Of a stretch of 64,000 bases of DNA, positions 47,782 through 56,801 are shown one piece after another. A program made the translations under genes and the position numbers. The notes under the pieces were generated by a model. It saw only the letters and a list, made by a program, of their open reading frames with translations. It did no database searches and had not been told where the DNA came from. Numbering within the stretch: position 1 is the stretch's first letter; every line of letters begins with the position of its first letter. The stretch is from Actinoalloteichus_B caeruleus. GTDB taxonomy: Bacteria > Actinomycetota > Actinomycetes > Mycobacteriales > Pseudonocardiaceae. The DNA lies in assembly GCF_000718005.1 (NCBI RefSeq), contig NZ_JODV01000023.1. One strand, 5' to 3'.

Positions 47782-49976
47782 GCCAGTGTCTCCTCAGCGC
47801 GCCGGTCGGCCCCCAGCGGGCACAGACCCTGCGCGCGGTTGATGTGGTGGTGGAGAGCGCGGGCCACGTGGGTCCGCTGGGCGGTGTCCTGGGCGTTGAC
47901 CGCCCGGCCCAGCGCCCATCGCCGGGCCGTGAGGTAGAGCGGGTTCAGCGCCTTGGCGTTGATGGCGGCGTCCACCAGGACCGTGAGGAGCGGTTCGCGC
48001 CGCGTGTCCTCCGCCACCGCCGCGAGCCAGTCCGATACCGAGGGCTCCCACCCGGACTCCGGCTCGTGGGAGAGGACCAGCGCCCAGCAGTGCACCAGGT
48101 GCCGTCGAACTTGGGTCTCCGCGAGCAGTGGACGGGCGCGCCCACGTGGGTCGGTGAGCCGGTCTGGTGCGGTGACCTGGAGGAACAGCCGGAGGTCGCC
48201 GTGCAGGTGGGGCCCGGAGGTGTCCATCCTGGTGGCCAGCCGGTCGAGGAGGCGGCGCAGGAAGCGGTGGTCCTTGGCGAGGGCGTCCAGCGCGTCGCTG
48301 GCCGAGGCGACGACGTTGTCCTCCTGGTGCCGGGTGAGGTGGTGCAGGCGGACCAGGGCCTGGTCGGGGTGGTCGGGAACGATGGCTTCGACGCACAGCC
48401 GGATCAGCACCTGGGCGAGGTCCACCGGCAGCGTCCTGTTCTGGGACCAGCGGAGGATCTGCTCGCGGAAACGCCATCCGGCGCGTTGATCGGCCAGCCC
48501 GTGGTCCAGTGCTCGCCCCACCTGCGGCAGCAGGAAAGGCGAGCTCCGCGACTCGCCCCGATCGGACCAGTCCCGCACGAGGGAGAACAGATCTCCCTGT
48601 TGCTCTGTCCTGATGCACTGCTCGGCGAAGCGGGTGACCACGAGGTCCCGGTCCCGCCCGGTGAGGCCCTGGAGCCGCATGGTGGAGTCGACCCAGGCAC
48701 GGAACTCGCGGCGCAGCTCCGGGAAGTACCGCCAGAAGTGGGTGAGGACGGCGGATCCGTAGGCGAGGGTGGAGAATCCGGTGACCCGACCGTCCTTGGT
48801 CACCGCTCCCACCGCCGCCAGCCGCTCGGCGAGGTCGGGGCGTTCGAGGACGTGCGTTTCCTCCGGCGGGTAGTGGAGTTTCGCGAGGAGGCCGGTCGCC
48901 GCGTGCTGCACGGGTTCCAACCTGGCTCCCTCCAGCAGCGCGGCGGCGAGGAGGAGCGCCCGGAAGTGGGCGGAGGGGTTGCTCCGTACCTGCTGGGCGA
49001 CGTCGTCCCCGTGCCCGTCCAGGGCTTCCAACGCCTGCCCGAGGAGCCTGCCTAACGGCAGGTCCGCCGAGGCTCGGTGCTGGGCGTCCCGGACGAGTTG
49101 GGCCAGCTTCGCCAGCTGGCGCATGGGGTCGGACTCGAAGTGGGAGTCCAGTCGAGGATCGTCGAGTTCCGCGTCGGAGAACGGGATCTCGTCGGCCCGC
49201 AGGTGGTTGGCGAGCACGGCCCGACCATCGGGGCGCCCCAGCGTGACCAACAGCGGCCGCGACTCACCCGACACCTGGGAGAGCTGGTCCTCGTTGAGGA
49301 CCACGACCAGCCGGGCTCCCCGCTCCCGCAGCGTGGTGCGGAACGAGTCCAAGTGGATCAGCAGCTCGGCCGGGTCCTGCGGCGGGCGGCTCGCGAGGTC
49401 CCACAGCAACCGTTCTCCCGGCTGGATCGCCTTCTCGTCGAGCACGTCCCCTTCCGACTCGGAGGAGCTCGCCGGGAGCTCCCGGTAACGGGCGCGTTCG
49501 TCGTCGTCGTGGTGCAGCAGCATCTGCGCGGCGCTGCGCCGGCCCACCCCAGCTGGGCCGGTCAGCAGGACCATGCTCCTGACCGCCAGCTGGTCCGCCG
49601 CCCAGGCGTGGTTTGGCGGTGGAACGAAGCGGTCCGCCAGCTGGCGCAGGTGGTCCCGGCTGATGTGCCGGGGGTCGCGGCTGATGCGGACTCGCCCGTC
49701 CGAGCTGGTCACGAACAGCGTGCCGTTGTTGATCAGTTCCGCGTGGTGGTGCACCTCGTCGCCGTAGATCTGGTGCGTGCCGCCGTGGTTGTGGCCGATC
49801 AGGGTGGCGCCGTCCCCGGCGACCTCCTGGCCGCCGTCGAACGCGGGCGCGGCCGGCGGCGGCCCGGGGGGTGCCGGTGCGGAGGTCCCGTCGGCCGCCG
49901 GCCCGACCATCGTGGCGGGTCCCGGTGGGGGTGGGGGCGTCCCCTCTCCGCCCCCACCCCCGTTCCCCCCGATCAC
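47778..49976 (-). CDS. Large ATPase-like (STAND-like) protein with altered P-loop
   Basis: A 732-aa protein. GTG 49974-49976 lies inside the stop of the TIR gene (4-bp overlap), with GGGGAGGGG upstream. Residues 1-50 are Gly/Pro-rich. At 54-73 is a motif GDGATLIGHNHGGTHQIYGD that is also found near the end of the TIR protein. The nucleotide site begins SMVLLTGPAGVGRRSA at about 134-149: the P-loop pattern is kept, but the invariant Lys is Arg. A Walker B-like strand is RLVVVLNEDQ (223-231). The C-terminal 450 residues are all-helical in character (repeat-like RLHHLTRHQEDNVVASASD). This architecture resembles STAND/NLR ATPases that couple a sensor repeat to an effector. Its specific family is not known to me. 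Confidence 0.75.
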   Translation of the reverse strand: MIGGNGGGGGEGTPPPPPGPATMVGPAADGTSAPAPPGPPPAAPAFDGGQEVAGDGATLIGHNHGGTHQIYGDEVHHHAELINNGTLFVTSSDGRVRISRDPRHISRDHLRQLADRFVPPPNHAWAADQLAVRSMVLLTGPAGVGRRSAAQMLLHHDDDERARYRELPASSSESEGDVLDEKAIQPGERLLWDLASRPPQDPAELLIHLDSFRTTLRERGARLVVVLNEDQLSQVSGESRPLLVTLGRPDGRAVLANHLRADEIPFSDAELDDPRLDSHFESDPMRQLAKLAQLVRDAQHRASADLPLGRLLGQALEALDGHGDDVAQQVRSNPSAHFRALLLAAALLEGARLEPVQHAATGLLAKLHYPPEETHVLERPDLAERLAAVGAVTKDGRVTGFSTLAYGSAVLTHFWRYFPELRREFRAWVDSTMRLQGLTGRDRDLVVTRFAEQCIRTEQQGDLFSLVRDWSDRGESRSSPFLLPQVGRALDHGLADQRAGWRFREQILRWSQNRTLPVDLAQVLIRLCVEAIVPDHPDQALVRLHHLTRHQEDNVVASASDALDALAKDHRFLRRLLDRLATRMDTSGPHLHGDLRLFLQVTAPDRLTDPRGRARPLLAETQVRRHLVHCWALVLSHEPESGWEPSVSDWLAAVAEDTRREPLLTVLVDAAINAKALNPLYLTARRWALGRAVNAQDTAQRTHVARALHHHINRAQGLCPLGADRRAEETLA

Positions 49977-50698
49977 CGGCGCCCCTCCCCGCGCCGGCCG
50001 CCCCAGTGCTGGACGATGCCGTGGTGGTTGTCCCCGGCGACGTAGGTGGTGCCGTCGCCGTGGAACTGGGGAGCGGTGAACTGCGGGCCGCTCCCGGTGT
50101 GCACGGGGGCCTGGTAGGTCTCCTGGTAGTGCGTGGCCTGCACCGCCCGGCCGTCGACCCGCCCGATGTTGTTGGTGGTCGCCTGCGTGGCGGCGGGGCG
50201 AGCCTCGCCGTCCGCCGCCGTCGCGGCGGGGGCGAGGCCGGGGAGCACCGAGGCCAGCGAGTCGGCGAGCCGGGCGAGGTCCTCCTCCGCGGTGTGCGGG
50301 CCCAGCGTGCGGTACTGGCAGCGGACCAGCGGGGCCAGCTCGGCGGGCAGCTCCTCGCGGTCGAGCCGGGTACGGCCGCCGACGAGCACCGGCACCACCC
50401 GCACGTCGTGGCGGAACGCCTCCACGATCTCCCGTCGCGTCCAGTCGGTGTCCCGGTCCACCGCCCGGCCCCCCTCGCTGGAGCCGGCCGTCAGCCACCG
50501 GCCGCCGATGACGGCCAACAACGCCTCACTGCCTCGGACTGCGGACAGCAGTGCCTCCTCGAAGTCGGCCCCCGGGGGGATGGACTTGCTGTCCCGGAAG
50601 ACGACCCCCGACCCGAACCGACGGGACAACTCCCGTTCGATCAGGGTCGCGGCCATCTCCTCGTCGCCGGTGCGGTAGTTGACGAAGACGCGTGTCAC
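49973..50698 (-). CDS. TIR-domain protein
   Basis: A 241-aa protein. GTG 50696-50698 has GGAG 8 nt upstream; the GTG two codons earlier (50704) is too close. The TIR domain covers about 1-135: strand A RVFVNYRTGDE, the FRDSKSIPPGADF box, SEALLAVIGGRWL, then DWTRREIVEAF with Glu at about position 90. That Glu is where catalytic glutamate sits in TIR NADases. The tail (150-241) is Gly/His/Gln-rich and ends GDGTTYVAGDNHHGIVQHWG, like the motif in the ATPase N-terminus. It is first in a three-gene operon. It is probably an NAD-consuming or signalling effector; that is an inference. Confidence 0.88.
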   Translation of the reverse strand: MTRVFVNYRTGDEEMAATLIERELSRRFGSGVVFRDSKSIPPGADFEEALLSAVRGSEALLAVIGGRWLTAGSSEGGRAVDRDTDWTRREIVEAFRHDVRVVPVLVGGRTRLDREELPAELAPLVRCQYRTLGPHTAEEDLARLADSLASVLPGLAPAATAADGEARPAATQATTNNIGRVDGRAVQATHYQETYQAPVHTGSGPQFTAPQFHGDGTTYVAGDNHHGIVQHWGGRRGEGRR

Positions 50699-50734
50699 GG
50701 ACACTTCTCCTTCGAGGTTTTCCGGAGGGACAGG

Positions 50735-50752
50735 CCGCGCGGGATCGCGCGG
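50735..50752 (-). promoter_or_regulatory. Hairpin between XRE regulator and TIR gene
   Basis: CCGCGCG (50735-50741) and CGCGCGG (50746-50752) pair around a 4-nt loop, inside the 60-bp gap that separates the XRE stop from the TIR start. It could partly terminate the regulator transcript or lower read-through into the TIR operon. Confidence 0.45.
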
Positions 50753-50758
50753 CGGGGT

Positions 50759-52048
50759 TCACACCGCCTCGGAGCGCAGGGCGGCGGTGAGACGCGGGTA
50801 CAGGTCGTGGACCGCCCGGTGGGTGTGCCAGCGGGCGAGGGTGCGGGTGAGCCTGCGGAGGTCGACGGCGACGGTGGCGGAGCTGACGACGGTGACCGCC
50901 GGGAGCAGCCGTTCGGCCAGCGCGCAGGCCTGGTCCACCTCGCCGGCGGCCGCGTGCGCGAGGGCGAGCCGCAGCCCCCAGCGGGCGCGGCTGCGCAGCG
51001 CCGTCGCGGGCAGCGCCTCGACCTGCTTCTCCAACACCTCCACCGCCTGCGCGGGCCGGCCGAGCTCGAACAGGCACCACCCGGCGGTCATCTCCGCGAC
51101 GTCGGCCACCGTGGTGGTGCCCAGCACCGGGCCCTCGTTGTCCTCCTGGCGGGCGAACAGCTCCCGGGAGCGGTCCAGGGCGCGGTGGCACCCGGTGTGG
51201 TCACCGGCCAGCGCGTGGCCCTGCGCCTCCCGGCTCGCCGCGAGGGCCAGCACCCGGCCGGGGGCGTGGCCGTCCCGCTGGGCCCGTCTGGACAGGTCGA
51301 TGGTCTGGGCGGCGTCCTCCCGGTAGAGGGTGACCAGAGCGCGCTGCACGAGGGAGTAGGTGACCAGGTGCGGGTCGTGGCCCTCGGTGGCGAGGTCCAC
51401 GGCCAGCCGCGTCCACCACAGGGCCGACTGGTCGTTCCCGGACTCCTGCGCCATCCAACCGGTGAGTTCGGCGTAGCGGGCGCACAGCGCGAGCAGTTCG
51501 ACTCGGGTCCGCTCCGGGGCGGATCCGGCGAGGTTGCGCAGTGCGTCGGTCTGCGTGACGAGCGAGGGCAACACCACGCTGGGGCTGGCGGTCTGCGCGA
51601 GGGTGCGCAGGTTCTCGAACAGCGCGCGGAAGAGGTCCACGGCGGGCTGTTCGGCCGCCGTGGCCGCCACCCCCTGCCCGGTGAGGGTGAAACCCATCAA
51701 CGAGCCCGCCCCGAGGGCGAGCGCGTCTCTCCTGTTCATGGGTCGGAACCAGCTGGAGCCGCCCTGGGTGAGGTTCATCAGCCATACCTCGCGATCCTCG
51801 GAGTCCACCTCGGTAGTCGCGGGTTCGGGTTTCCGGGGGGTGGCGAGGGAGGCGAGTCTCCCGTCAGCGTGGAGAACCGCGTCGCAGCGGCGGGCCACGT
51901 CCGGGCGTGCCGGTTTGGACCCGTTCTCCAGTTTGCTCAGGTATCCCTTGCTGTAATGCGCGAGATTCGCGAACTCGCCCAGGGACAGCCCCGCTTTCCT
52001 CCGTAACCGTCGAAGCTCCGCACCGAACAGTGTGGATTCCTCCGCCAC
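50759..52048 (-). CDS. XRE-family regulator with TPR repeats
   Basis: A 429-aa protein. GTG 52046-52048 follows GGGGAGG. The HTH lies at about 8-65 (LRRLRRKAGLSLGEFANLAHYSKGYLSKLENGSK). A short stretch with GSLMGFTLTG follows, and residues 150-429 are helical TPR-like repeats (VTYSLVQRALVTLYREDAAQ, RGLALAHAAAGEVDQACALAE-type). Such proteins often respond to peptides or partner proteins. It is on the same strand and just upstream of the TIR operon, so it is a plausible regulator of it. Confidence 0.85.
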   Translation of the reverse strand: MAEESTLFGAELRRLRRKAGLSLGEFANLAHYSKGYLSKLENGSKPARPDVARRCDAVLHADGRLASLATPRKPEPATTEVDSEDREVWLMNLTQGGSSWFRPMNRRDALALGAGSLMGFTLTGQGVAATAAEQPAVDLFRALFENLRTLAQTASPSVVLPSLVTQTDALRNLAGSAPERTRVELLALCARYAELTGWMAQESGNDQSALWWTRLAVDLATEGHDPHLVTYSLVQRALVTLYREDAAQTIDLSRRAQRDGHAPGRVLALAASREAQGHALAGDHTGCHRALDRSRELFARQEDNEGPVLGTTTVADVAEMTAGWCLFELGRPAQAVEVLEKQVEALPATALRSRARWGLRLALAHAAAGEVDQACALAERLLPAVTVVSSATVAVDLRRLTRTLARWHTHRAVHDLYPRLTAALRSEAV

Positions 52049-52199
52049 TCGCGCCTCCCCGTTTCCCGTTGCCTCCCGGCGAGGTACGCGGAAACCGCTG
52101 GTTGCCGGGTCCGTCCCCGATGACCCTTGAGTCAGGACACGGGGAGCACCGACAACACTACGGAACGTGTCGGGCGCCTGTGCGAGGGAGGAGGCAGTC

Positions 52200-52469
52200 A
52201 TGGCGTGGGAGCGGCTGAGGTCGGCGGTGGGGGGCACGGCCTCGCACCTGGTGTGCACGGTGGTGTTCACCCTGGTGCAGGGATGGGCGTTGGTGTCGCT
52301 GGTGGCGGGTGCGGGGGTCGGGCGGCTGCCGCTCGCCCTGGTGGCGGCCGCCGCGGTGGTCGCCGTCGCGGACGGGTGGCGTGATCTGCTCGTCTTCATA
52401 CGCGACACCTGTTCACCTCGGTTCTCGCCGCATTCTGTCGAGGAAAGCGGCGAGTTAGCCGGAAGATGA
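52200..52469 (+). CDS. Small membrane protein divergent from the XRE regulator
   Basis: An 89-aa protein. ATG 52200 follows GGGAGGAGG. Two hydrophobic helices (SHLVCTVVFTLVQGWALVSLV and LALVAAAAVVAVADGW) are followed by a charged tail. It shares a 150-bp intergenic region with the XRE regulator gene. Function unknown; membership in the TIR locus is possible. Confidence 0.55.
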   Translation: MAWERLRSAVGGTASHLVCTVVFTLVQGWALVSLVAGAGVGRLPLALVAAAAVVAVADGWRDLLVFIRDTCSPRFSPHSVEESGELAGR

Positions 52470-52566
52470 CGGGGTTTCCCGTTTCCCAGTTGGCGTGGCG
52501 CCGGGCAACCCCCGGTAACCGGTAATGCCGAACGGTTGTCGCGCTGGTGGTTGGGGAACGCGAAAG

Positions 52567-52593
52567 CCCCCAACCGGGGGAATTGGTTGGGGG
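52567..52593 (+). terminator. Hairpin terminator downstream of the small membrane gene
   Basis: CCCCCAACC (52567-52575) pairs with GGTTGGGGG (52585-52593) around a 9-nt loop, about 100 bp after the stop. Confidence 0.6.
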
Positions 52594-54099
52594 AGTGGGT
52601 GGACCTCGTTCCGGTGTCGCGCACCCGGTTTCGGTTGTGCGGCACACCGGTTCCGGGACTCGCGCGGGTATCCGTCGGGGGTCGGCGCGTGGACCGGCAC
52701 CGGTGGGACGGAGCCGGAACGTGGGGGAAGGCACGGCCGCGCGTCGTCCTCGTCAGGCGGCGGCCGTGCCCGCCATGTCGGGAGTGCTGTTCGCCGAGCT
52801 GTGCCACGACCCGGGGGCCCGGCAGGGGGTTGCCGCGCACCTCCGGCCGGCGAGCATCGGCCCGGTGGTGGGGGATCAGGATCGGACCGGCCGCGAGCGC
52901 ACGTCCCGGCCGGTGCGTTCCGAGGCGGCGAACGGAGCCGCCGAGCACCCCGCCGGTGACCACCCGCCGGGTTCCGTGCTCGGACTGGCGGAGGTCCTGG
53001 CCTAGCGGAGGGCCGGCGGTGTTCGAGGTGGTCCTCGCCGTGTCCCGGGTGGGGTGCGGGGGCGCGGACGGGGATGAGGCCGCCCCGAGGACCGTTCGCC
53101 CGGTCACGGTCGAGTGGACGCGGTGGCCGGCCGCCCTGAGGCCGAGGCGCCGGCGGCTCCAGCGGCGGTGCCCTCCCGAGTGGACCACCGTCCGGGGAGA
53201 ACGGGTTCCGCCTCGGACCGGCGCCGCCGTGCTGGCTCGACGCCGAACGGCCGCGCGCGGGCGGACGAACCCTCGACCGGGTGTGGTCGTCGTTCAACCC
53301 GAACGACATCCCACCGCCTCCCGGGTGCGCCGCCCCGGGCGGTCCCGGGGCGAGGGGGTCCGCGCGGTGCCTGGCCCCACGCCGGGCACGGCCCGAATCC
53401 GCCGAGCGTTCCGCCACCGGCGACATCCCGTCCCGGTGCGGCGGGCGGGAACGCCGGTGCGGGACGGCGCGAGGCCCGCGTGTCGCCGACGAGCGGATCC
53501 TCCGCGCCGAGGCCCGGGCGGACCGCGAACGCGAGTCGCTCGGCCGACGGCCCCTGGGCGCCTGTTCGGACGGTCGCGCCGATCGCCGGCCGTGCCGCCG
53601 GATCTCGCGGCTACCGGCGTCGGCTCGTCGAGAGGCCGCCTCCTGGGCGCGTGGCACGAGCCCGTCCCGCCCGGACCTGAGGTGTTCCACGTGGGTCGGC
53701 GGGGCCGAGCCCGGGCTACCGGTGGTGCTGGGCCGGCCGTGGCGGGCGCGTGGTGGGGCGGCCACGGTGGGACCGCCCTCCTCTCACGGGTGAGTGGTGG
53801 TGGAGGACGAGAAGGCGGACGTCGTCTCCCCGGGGGCAGCTCCGCGGCGGCGACTGGTGGCCGGTCGGGCTGGTCCCGCCGACCGGTGCTCGTCCCCCGC
53901 GTGGCGTGCCCGGCTCGGCGGTGTCGTTCCGGGACGACGGCACCCGGGCTGGTGTGGGGCCGACCGGTTCTCCGACCCGGTGGCGGCCGGGTCGGAGAAC
54001 GCCGGTCCCTGAGGGCGCCCGTGGTGCGCGTCCCACCCGGACCACCTCACGGCGGTGGGGGCCGGGAACGCGACTCCGGCGGGCGCGGGTGGGGTGGGG
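52594..54099. other. 1.5-kb stretch without a recognisable gene
   Basis: Very GC-rich, with long overlapping frames on both strands (one over 600 codons), but all translate to Arg/Pro/Gly-rich sequence without domains. It could be non-coding spacer or a decayed gene at the border of the polyketide cluster. Confidence 0.45.
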
Positions 54100-55554
54100 T
54101 CATCGCGGAGTCCTCTCCCGAACCCGGTTCGGGGAGTCCCACTCCTCGTCGCCGGGAACCCCTGGTCCCACCAGGATCATCGACCAGTGGTCGGGGTCGC
54201 CCTCGAGGCGCACCGGCACCAGGGCCCGGCGGCGGTCACCCCGCACGTCCCACCGGCGGGGGCGGAGCCGCATCGGCACCGCCTCGCCCCGTTCCTGCGC
54301 CTCGAAGTGCACGGCCCTGGCGCGACGCCACCAGACGACGGTGCGCACCGAGCCCAGCAGCAGCATCGCGAACGCCCCGGCCAGTCCGACCTGGTAGGCG
54401 TGTTGGACCGACATCGACCGGCTGAGGTCCAGCAACACGCCGATGAGCAGGGTGGACGAGGCGGTCGCCAGGTGTCCGCCCACGTTGGCCAGGCCGATGG
54501 CGGTGCCCATCTGCCGCATGGGGTTGTAGTCGCGGATCAGGGCGAAGGCGACGGCGGTGATCGGGCCGCCGCTGGCGAACACCAGGAACGCCACGCAGGC
54601 CAACATCGCCGGCGGTGTCCCGTCGGGCCACAGGGTCAGCAGCAGCATTCCCGTGATGCTCAGGGCGAGGTAGGCCAGCACCCACCACATGCCCGACTCC
54701 GGGCGGAGCCGCATGCTGGCACCGATGATCGGTCCGCCAACCACTCCGGTGAAGACGAACAGCCCGATGACCATGCTCGCCGTCGCCGGGCTCAGGCCCA
54801 GTGACTCGACCAGGTAGGAGTAGCCCCACAGCAGGCCGAGCATCCCGGGCAGCATCCCGGTGGAGAAGTGCACCCAGAACGCCAGCCGGGTGCCCGGGAT
54901 GCGCCACACCTGGGGGAACTGCCGGAACACCGAGGTGGCGTCGACCCGTTCACCCTGGGGCTCGGTGCTGTCCTCGTCGAGCCGGCCCGGCCGCATCACC
55001 AGGCCGACGACCACGGAGTACCCGAGCGTGCCCAGGCCGAGGAGCAGGAAGGTGGTGGTCCAGCCCGCGTAGCCCAGGGCGAGGGCCAGCGGTACGGTCG
55101 CGATGACGCCACCCAGGGCGCCCAACGCGTTGGACATCGCCACCACGAGCGCGTAGTTGCGCGCGGTGAAGTGGACGGCGATGGTGCGCAGCAGCGCGAC
55201 CCAGGTCAGGGAGTCGCCGACTCCCACCGTGACCCGGGAGAACAGCGCCAGCGGGTACGAGGTCCCGAGGGCGAACAGCACCTGGCCCACGCCCATCAGC
55301 AGCACCGAGGCGACGAGCACCCGCTTGGGCCCGAACCGGTCGACGAGGAGGCCGGCGGGGATCTGCATGATCGCGTAGACGATCAGGTGCAGCACGGTGA
55401 AGGTGGCCAGCGCGCTGGAGCTGATCGCGAATCTCTCGCTCGCCATCGGGCCCGCCACTCCGAGCGAGCCGCGGTGTAGGACGGCGGCGAGGTAGACGAC
55501 GACGGCAACCGCCCAAATCAGCCACGCCTGCCGTGAAGCACGGTCGGCCGACAC
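54100..55554 (-). CDS. MFS transporter at the edge of the polyketide cluster
   Basis: A 484-aa transporter of about 12 helices. GTG 55552-55554 follows GGAGG. Helix 1 is WLIWAVAVVVYLAAVLHRG. Motif A is DRFGPKRVLVASVLLMGVG. A central loop (DEDSTEPQGERVDATSVF) separates two six-helix halves. The C-terminus has about 70 hydrophilic residues. The layout resembles MFS permeases of the sugar-phosphate or anion-cation symporter type. Given its place beside SARP regulators and a type II PKS, it may export the product; this is an inference. Confidence 0.85.
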   Translation of the reverse strand: MSADRASRQAWLIWAVAVVVYLAAVLHRGSLGVAGPMASERFAISSSALATFTVLHLIVYAIMQIPAGLLVDRFGPKRVLVASVLLMGVGQVLFALGTSYPLALFSRVTVGVGDSLTWVALLRTIAVHFTARNYALVVAMSNALGALGGVIATVPLALALGYAGWTTTFLLLGLGTLGYSVVVGLVMRPGRLDEDSTEPQGERVDATSVFRQFPQVWRIPGTRLAFWVHFSTGMLPGMLGLLWGYSYLVESLGLSPATASMVIGLFVFTGVVGGPIIGASMRLRPESGMWWVLAYLALSITGMLLLTLWPDGTPPAMLACVAFLVFASGGPITAVAFALIRDYNPMRQMGTAIGLANVGGHLATASSTLLIGVLLDLSRSMSVQHAYQVGLAGAFAMLLLGSVRTVVWWRRARAVHFEAQERGEAVPMRLRPRRWDVRGDRRRALVPVRLEGDPDHWSMILVGPGVPGDEEWDSPNRVRERTPR

Positions 55555-56801
55555 AGTGACCTCCAGTGAAAACGAATTCGGGAGCGGGAGACAGCGCCCC
55601 ATTACCGGGGAAGCGCACCCGCCCCCGCTGGTCGGAGCGTGAAATTCCGATTACTGAGAGCGACACTATCGCCTCTTTTCCCTGTTTCTTGGCGGCGGCG
55701 AGATCGACACTCGTTCGTGCTACCGCGCGGCCCTCGCGTTTCCCGCCTCGGAGTGAAGATCGACTTGCGAAAATCCGGAGAGTGCTCGTGGGTCGCCCCC
55801 GGCTGCGGCACGGTCGGCGCGGAACGGGGTGAATCGCCTGCGCAGGACTGGGCGGGCGACAAGACCGCAAGGGGAGTGACCAGCCGCGACACCGCCGCCG
55901 GCTCCCCGGAGGGACGGACGGTCCCTGTGCGGTGACACTCCGCTCCTTCCGCAGGTCATCGCCGGTACCACTGCTTCCTCGATCGGGTAAGAAAGCAATT
56001 GTGGACGAGTTCGATGCCGCCGAAGGGGTGATGTCGATTCGGGTGCCGGGTCGTGTCGGAAAACGTGAGAAGTCCCCGGAGTGGCGCGGCTTCGCGGGGG
56101 ATGTGATTTGTGTCGATCTTAATCGGTACACCGTTTGTTGGTGGTTAGGAAACAGTTCACATCGGGTATGTGGGTGCGTTTGCCGCCCGGTCGGGCGGCA
56201 TTCACCGTGCGGTGGTCGCGCGGGGGCGTCCCGGCGACCGCTCGGTGTCGCCTCGCGGGTGCCCGGTGGCACTTCGGCGCGCGATCGGGTGCCCGGTGCG
56301 GAGAGCGGGTGTTGGGACCGGTGGGCACCGGGGGGCGACGCGTGGTGCGTGCCCGCGTCGGCGCTGGTCATTCGTTGGGGTGGTGGTGGTGTTCAGATCG
56401 GCCAGGACGTGAATGTTGTTCGCCTAATTCTCGGTTCCCGGTGCCCGCCCGTTCGCATTTCGTCGCGAATCCGGGTGACAGCGTCGCGCGATCGAGGTCA
56501 CCGTCTTCCGTCGATCCGATTCCTGCCGTTACGATCGGCTCCGGGCGCAGCGGCACCTGGACATCGCTCGGACTCGTGGCCAGCGAAACGCACCCAGGAC
56601 GACGGTGTCCCGTGCCGCGGAGATCGCCGGTGGCGGCCGCCGATCCCGGCCCATCCTCCCGCGAGCGGAACCGAAGCCTGAACACCGGCGCGACGTTGTT
56701 CCCACCGGCGTTGTCGTTTCGCCGCCCGCAGGTCGAACCCGTGTGACATGTCGGTTGGTTCGTCGTGATCAACGTCTGGTGAACGAGGGGTCGGGGTTCC
56801 A
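55555..56801. other. 1.25-kb regulatory-looking gene-free stretch
   Basis: No gene was recognised. Parts are AT-rich for this genome (ACTATCGCCTCTTTTCCC, 55663-55680, and AATCGGTACACCGTTTGTTG, 56121-56140) and probably hold promoters for the MFS and SARP genes on either side. SARP-type direct heptamer repeats were looked for, but none stood out clearly. Confidence 0.45.

Noticed and set aside
45439..47937. Long plus-strand frames opposite the TIR operon membrane gene
   Set aside because: Antisense shadows; the minus frame has membrane helices, a ribosome site and a 4-bp overlap with its neighbour.
52536..54425. A 629-codon plus-strand frame
   Set aside because: Low-complexity Arg/Pro/Gly translation, no domain, and it runs into the antisense of the MFS gene; typical of GC-rich non-coding DNA.
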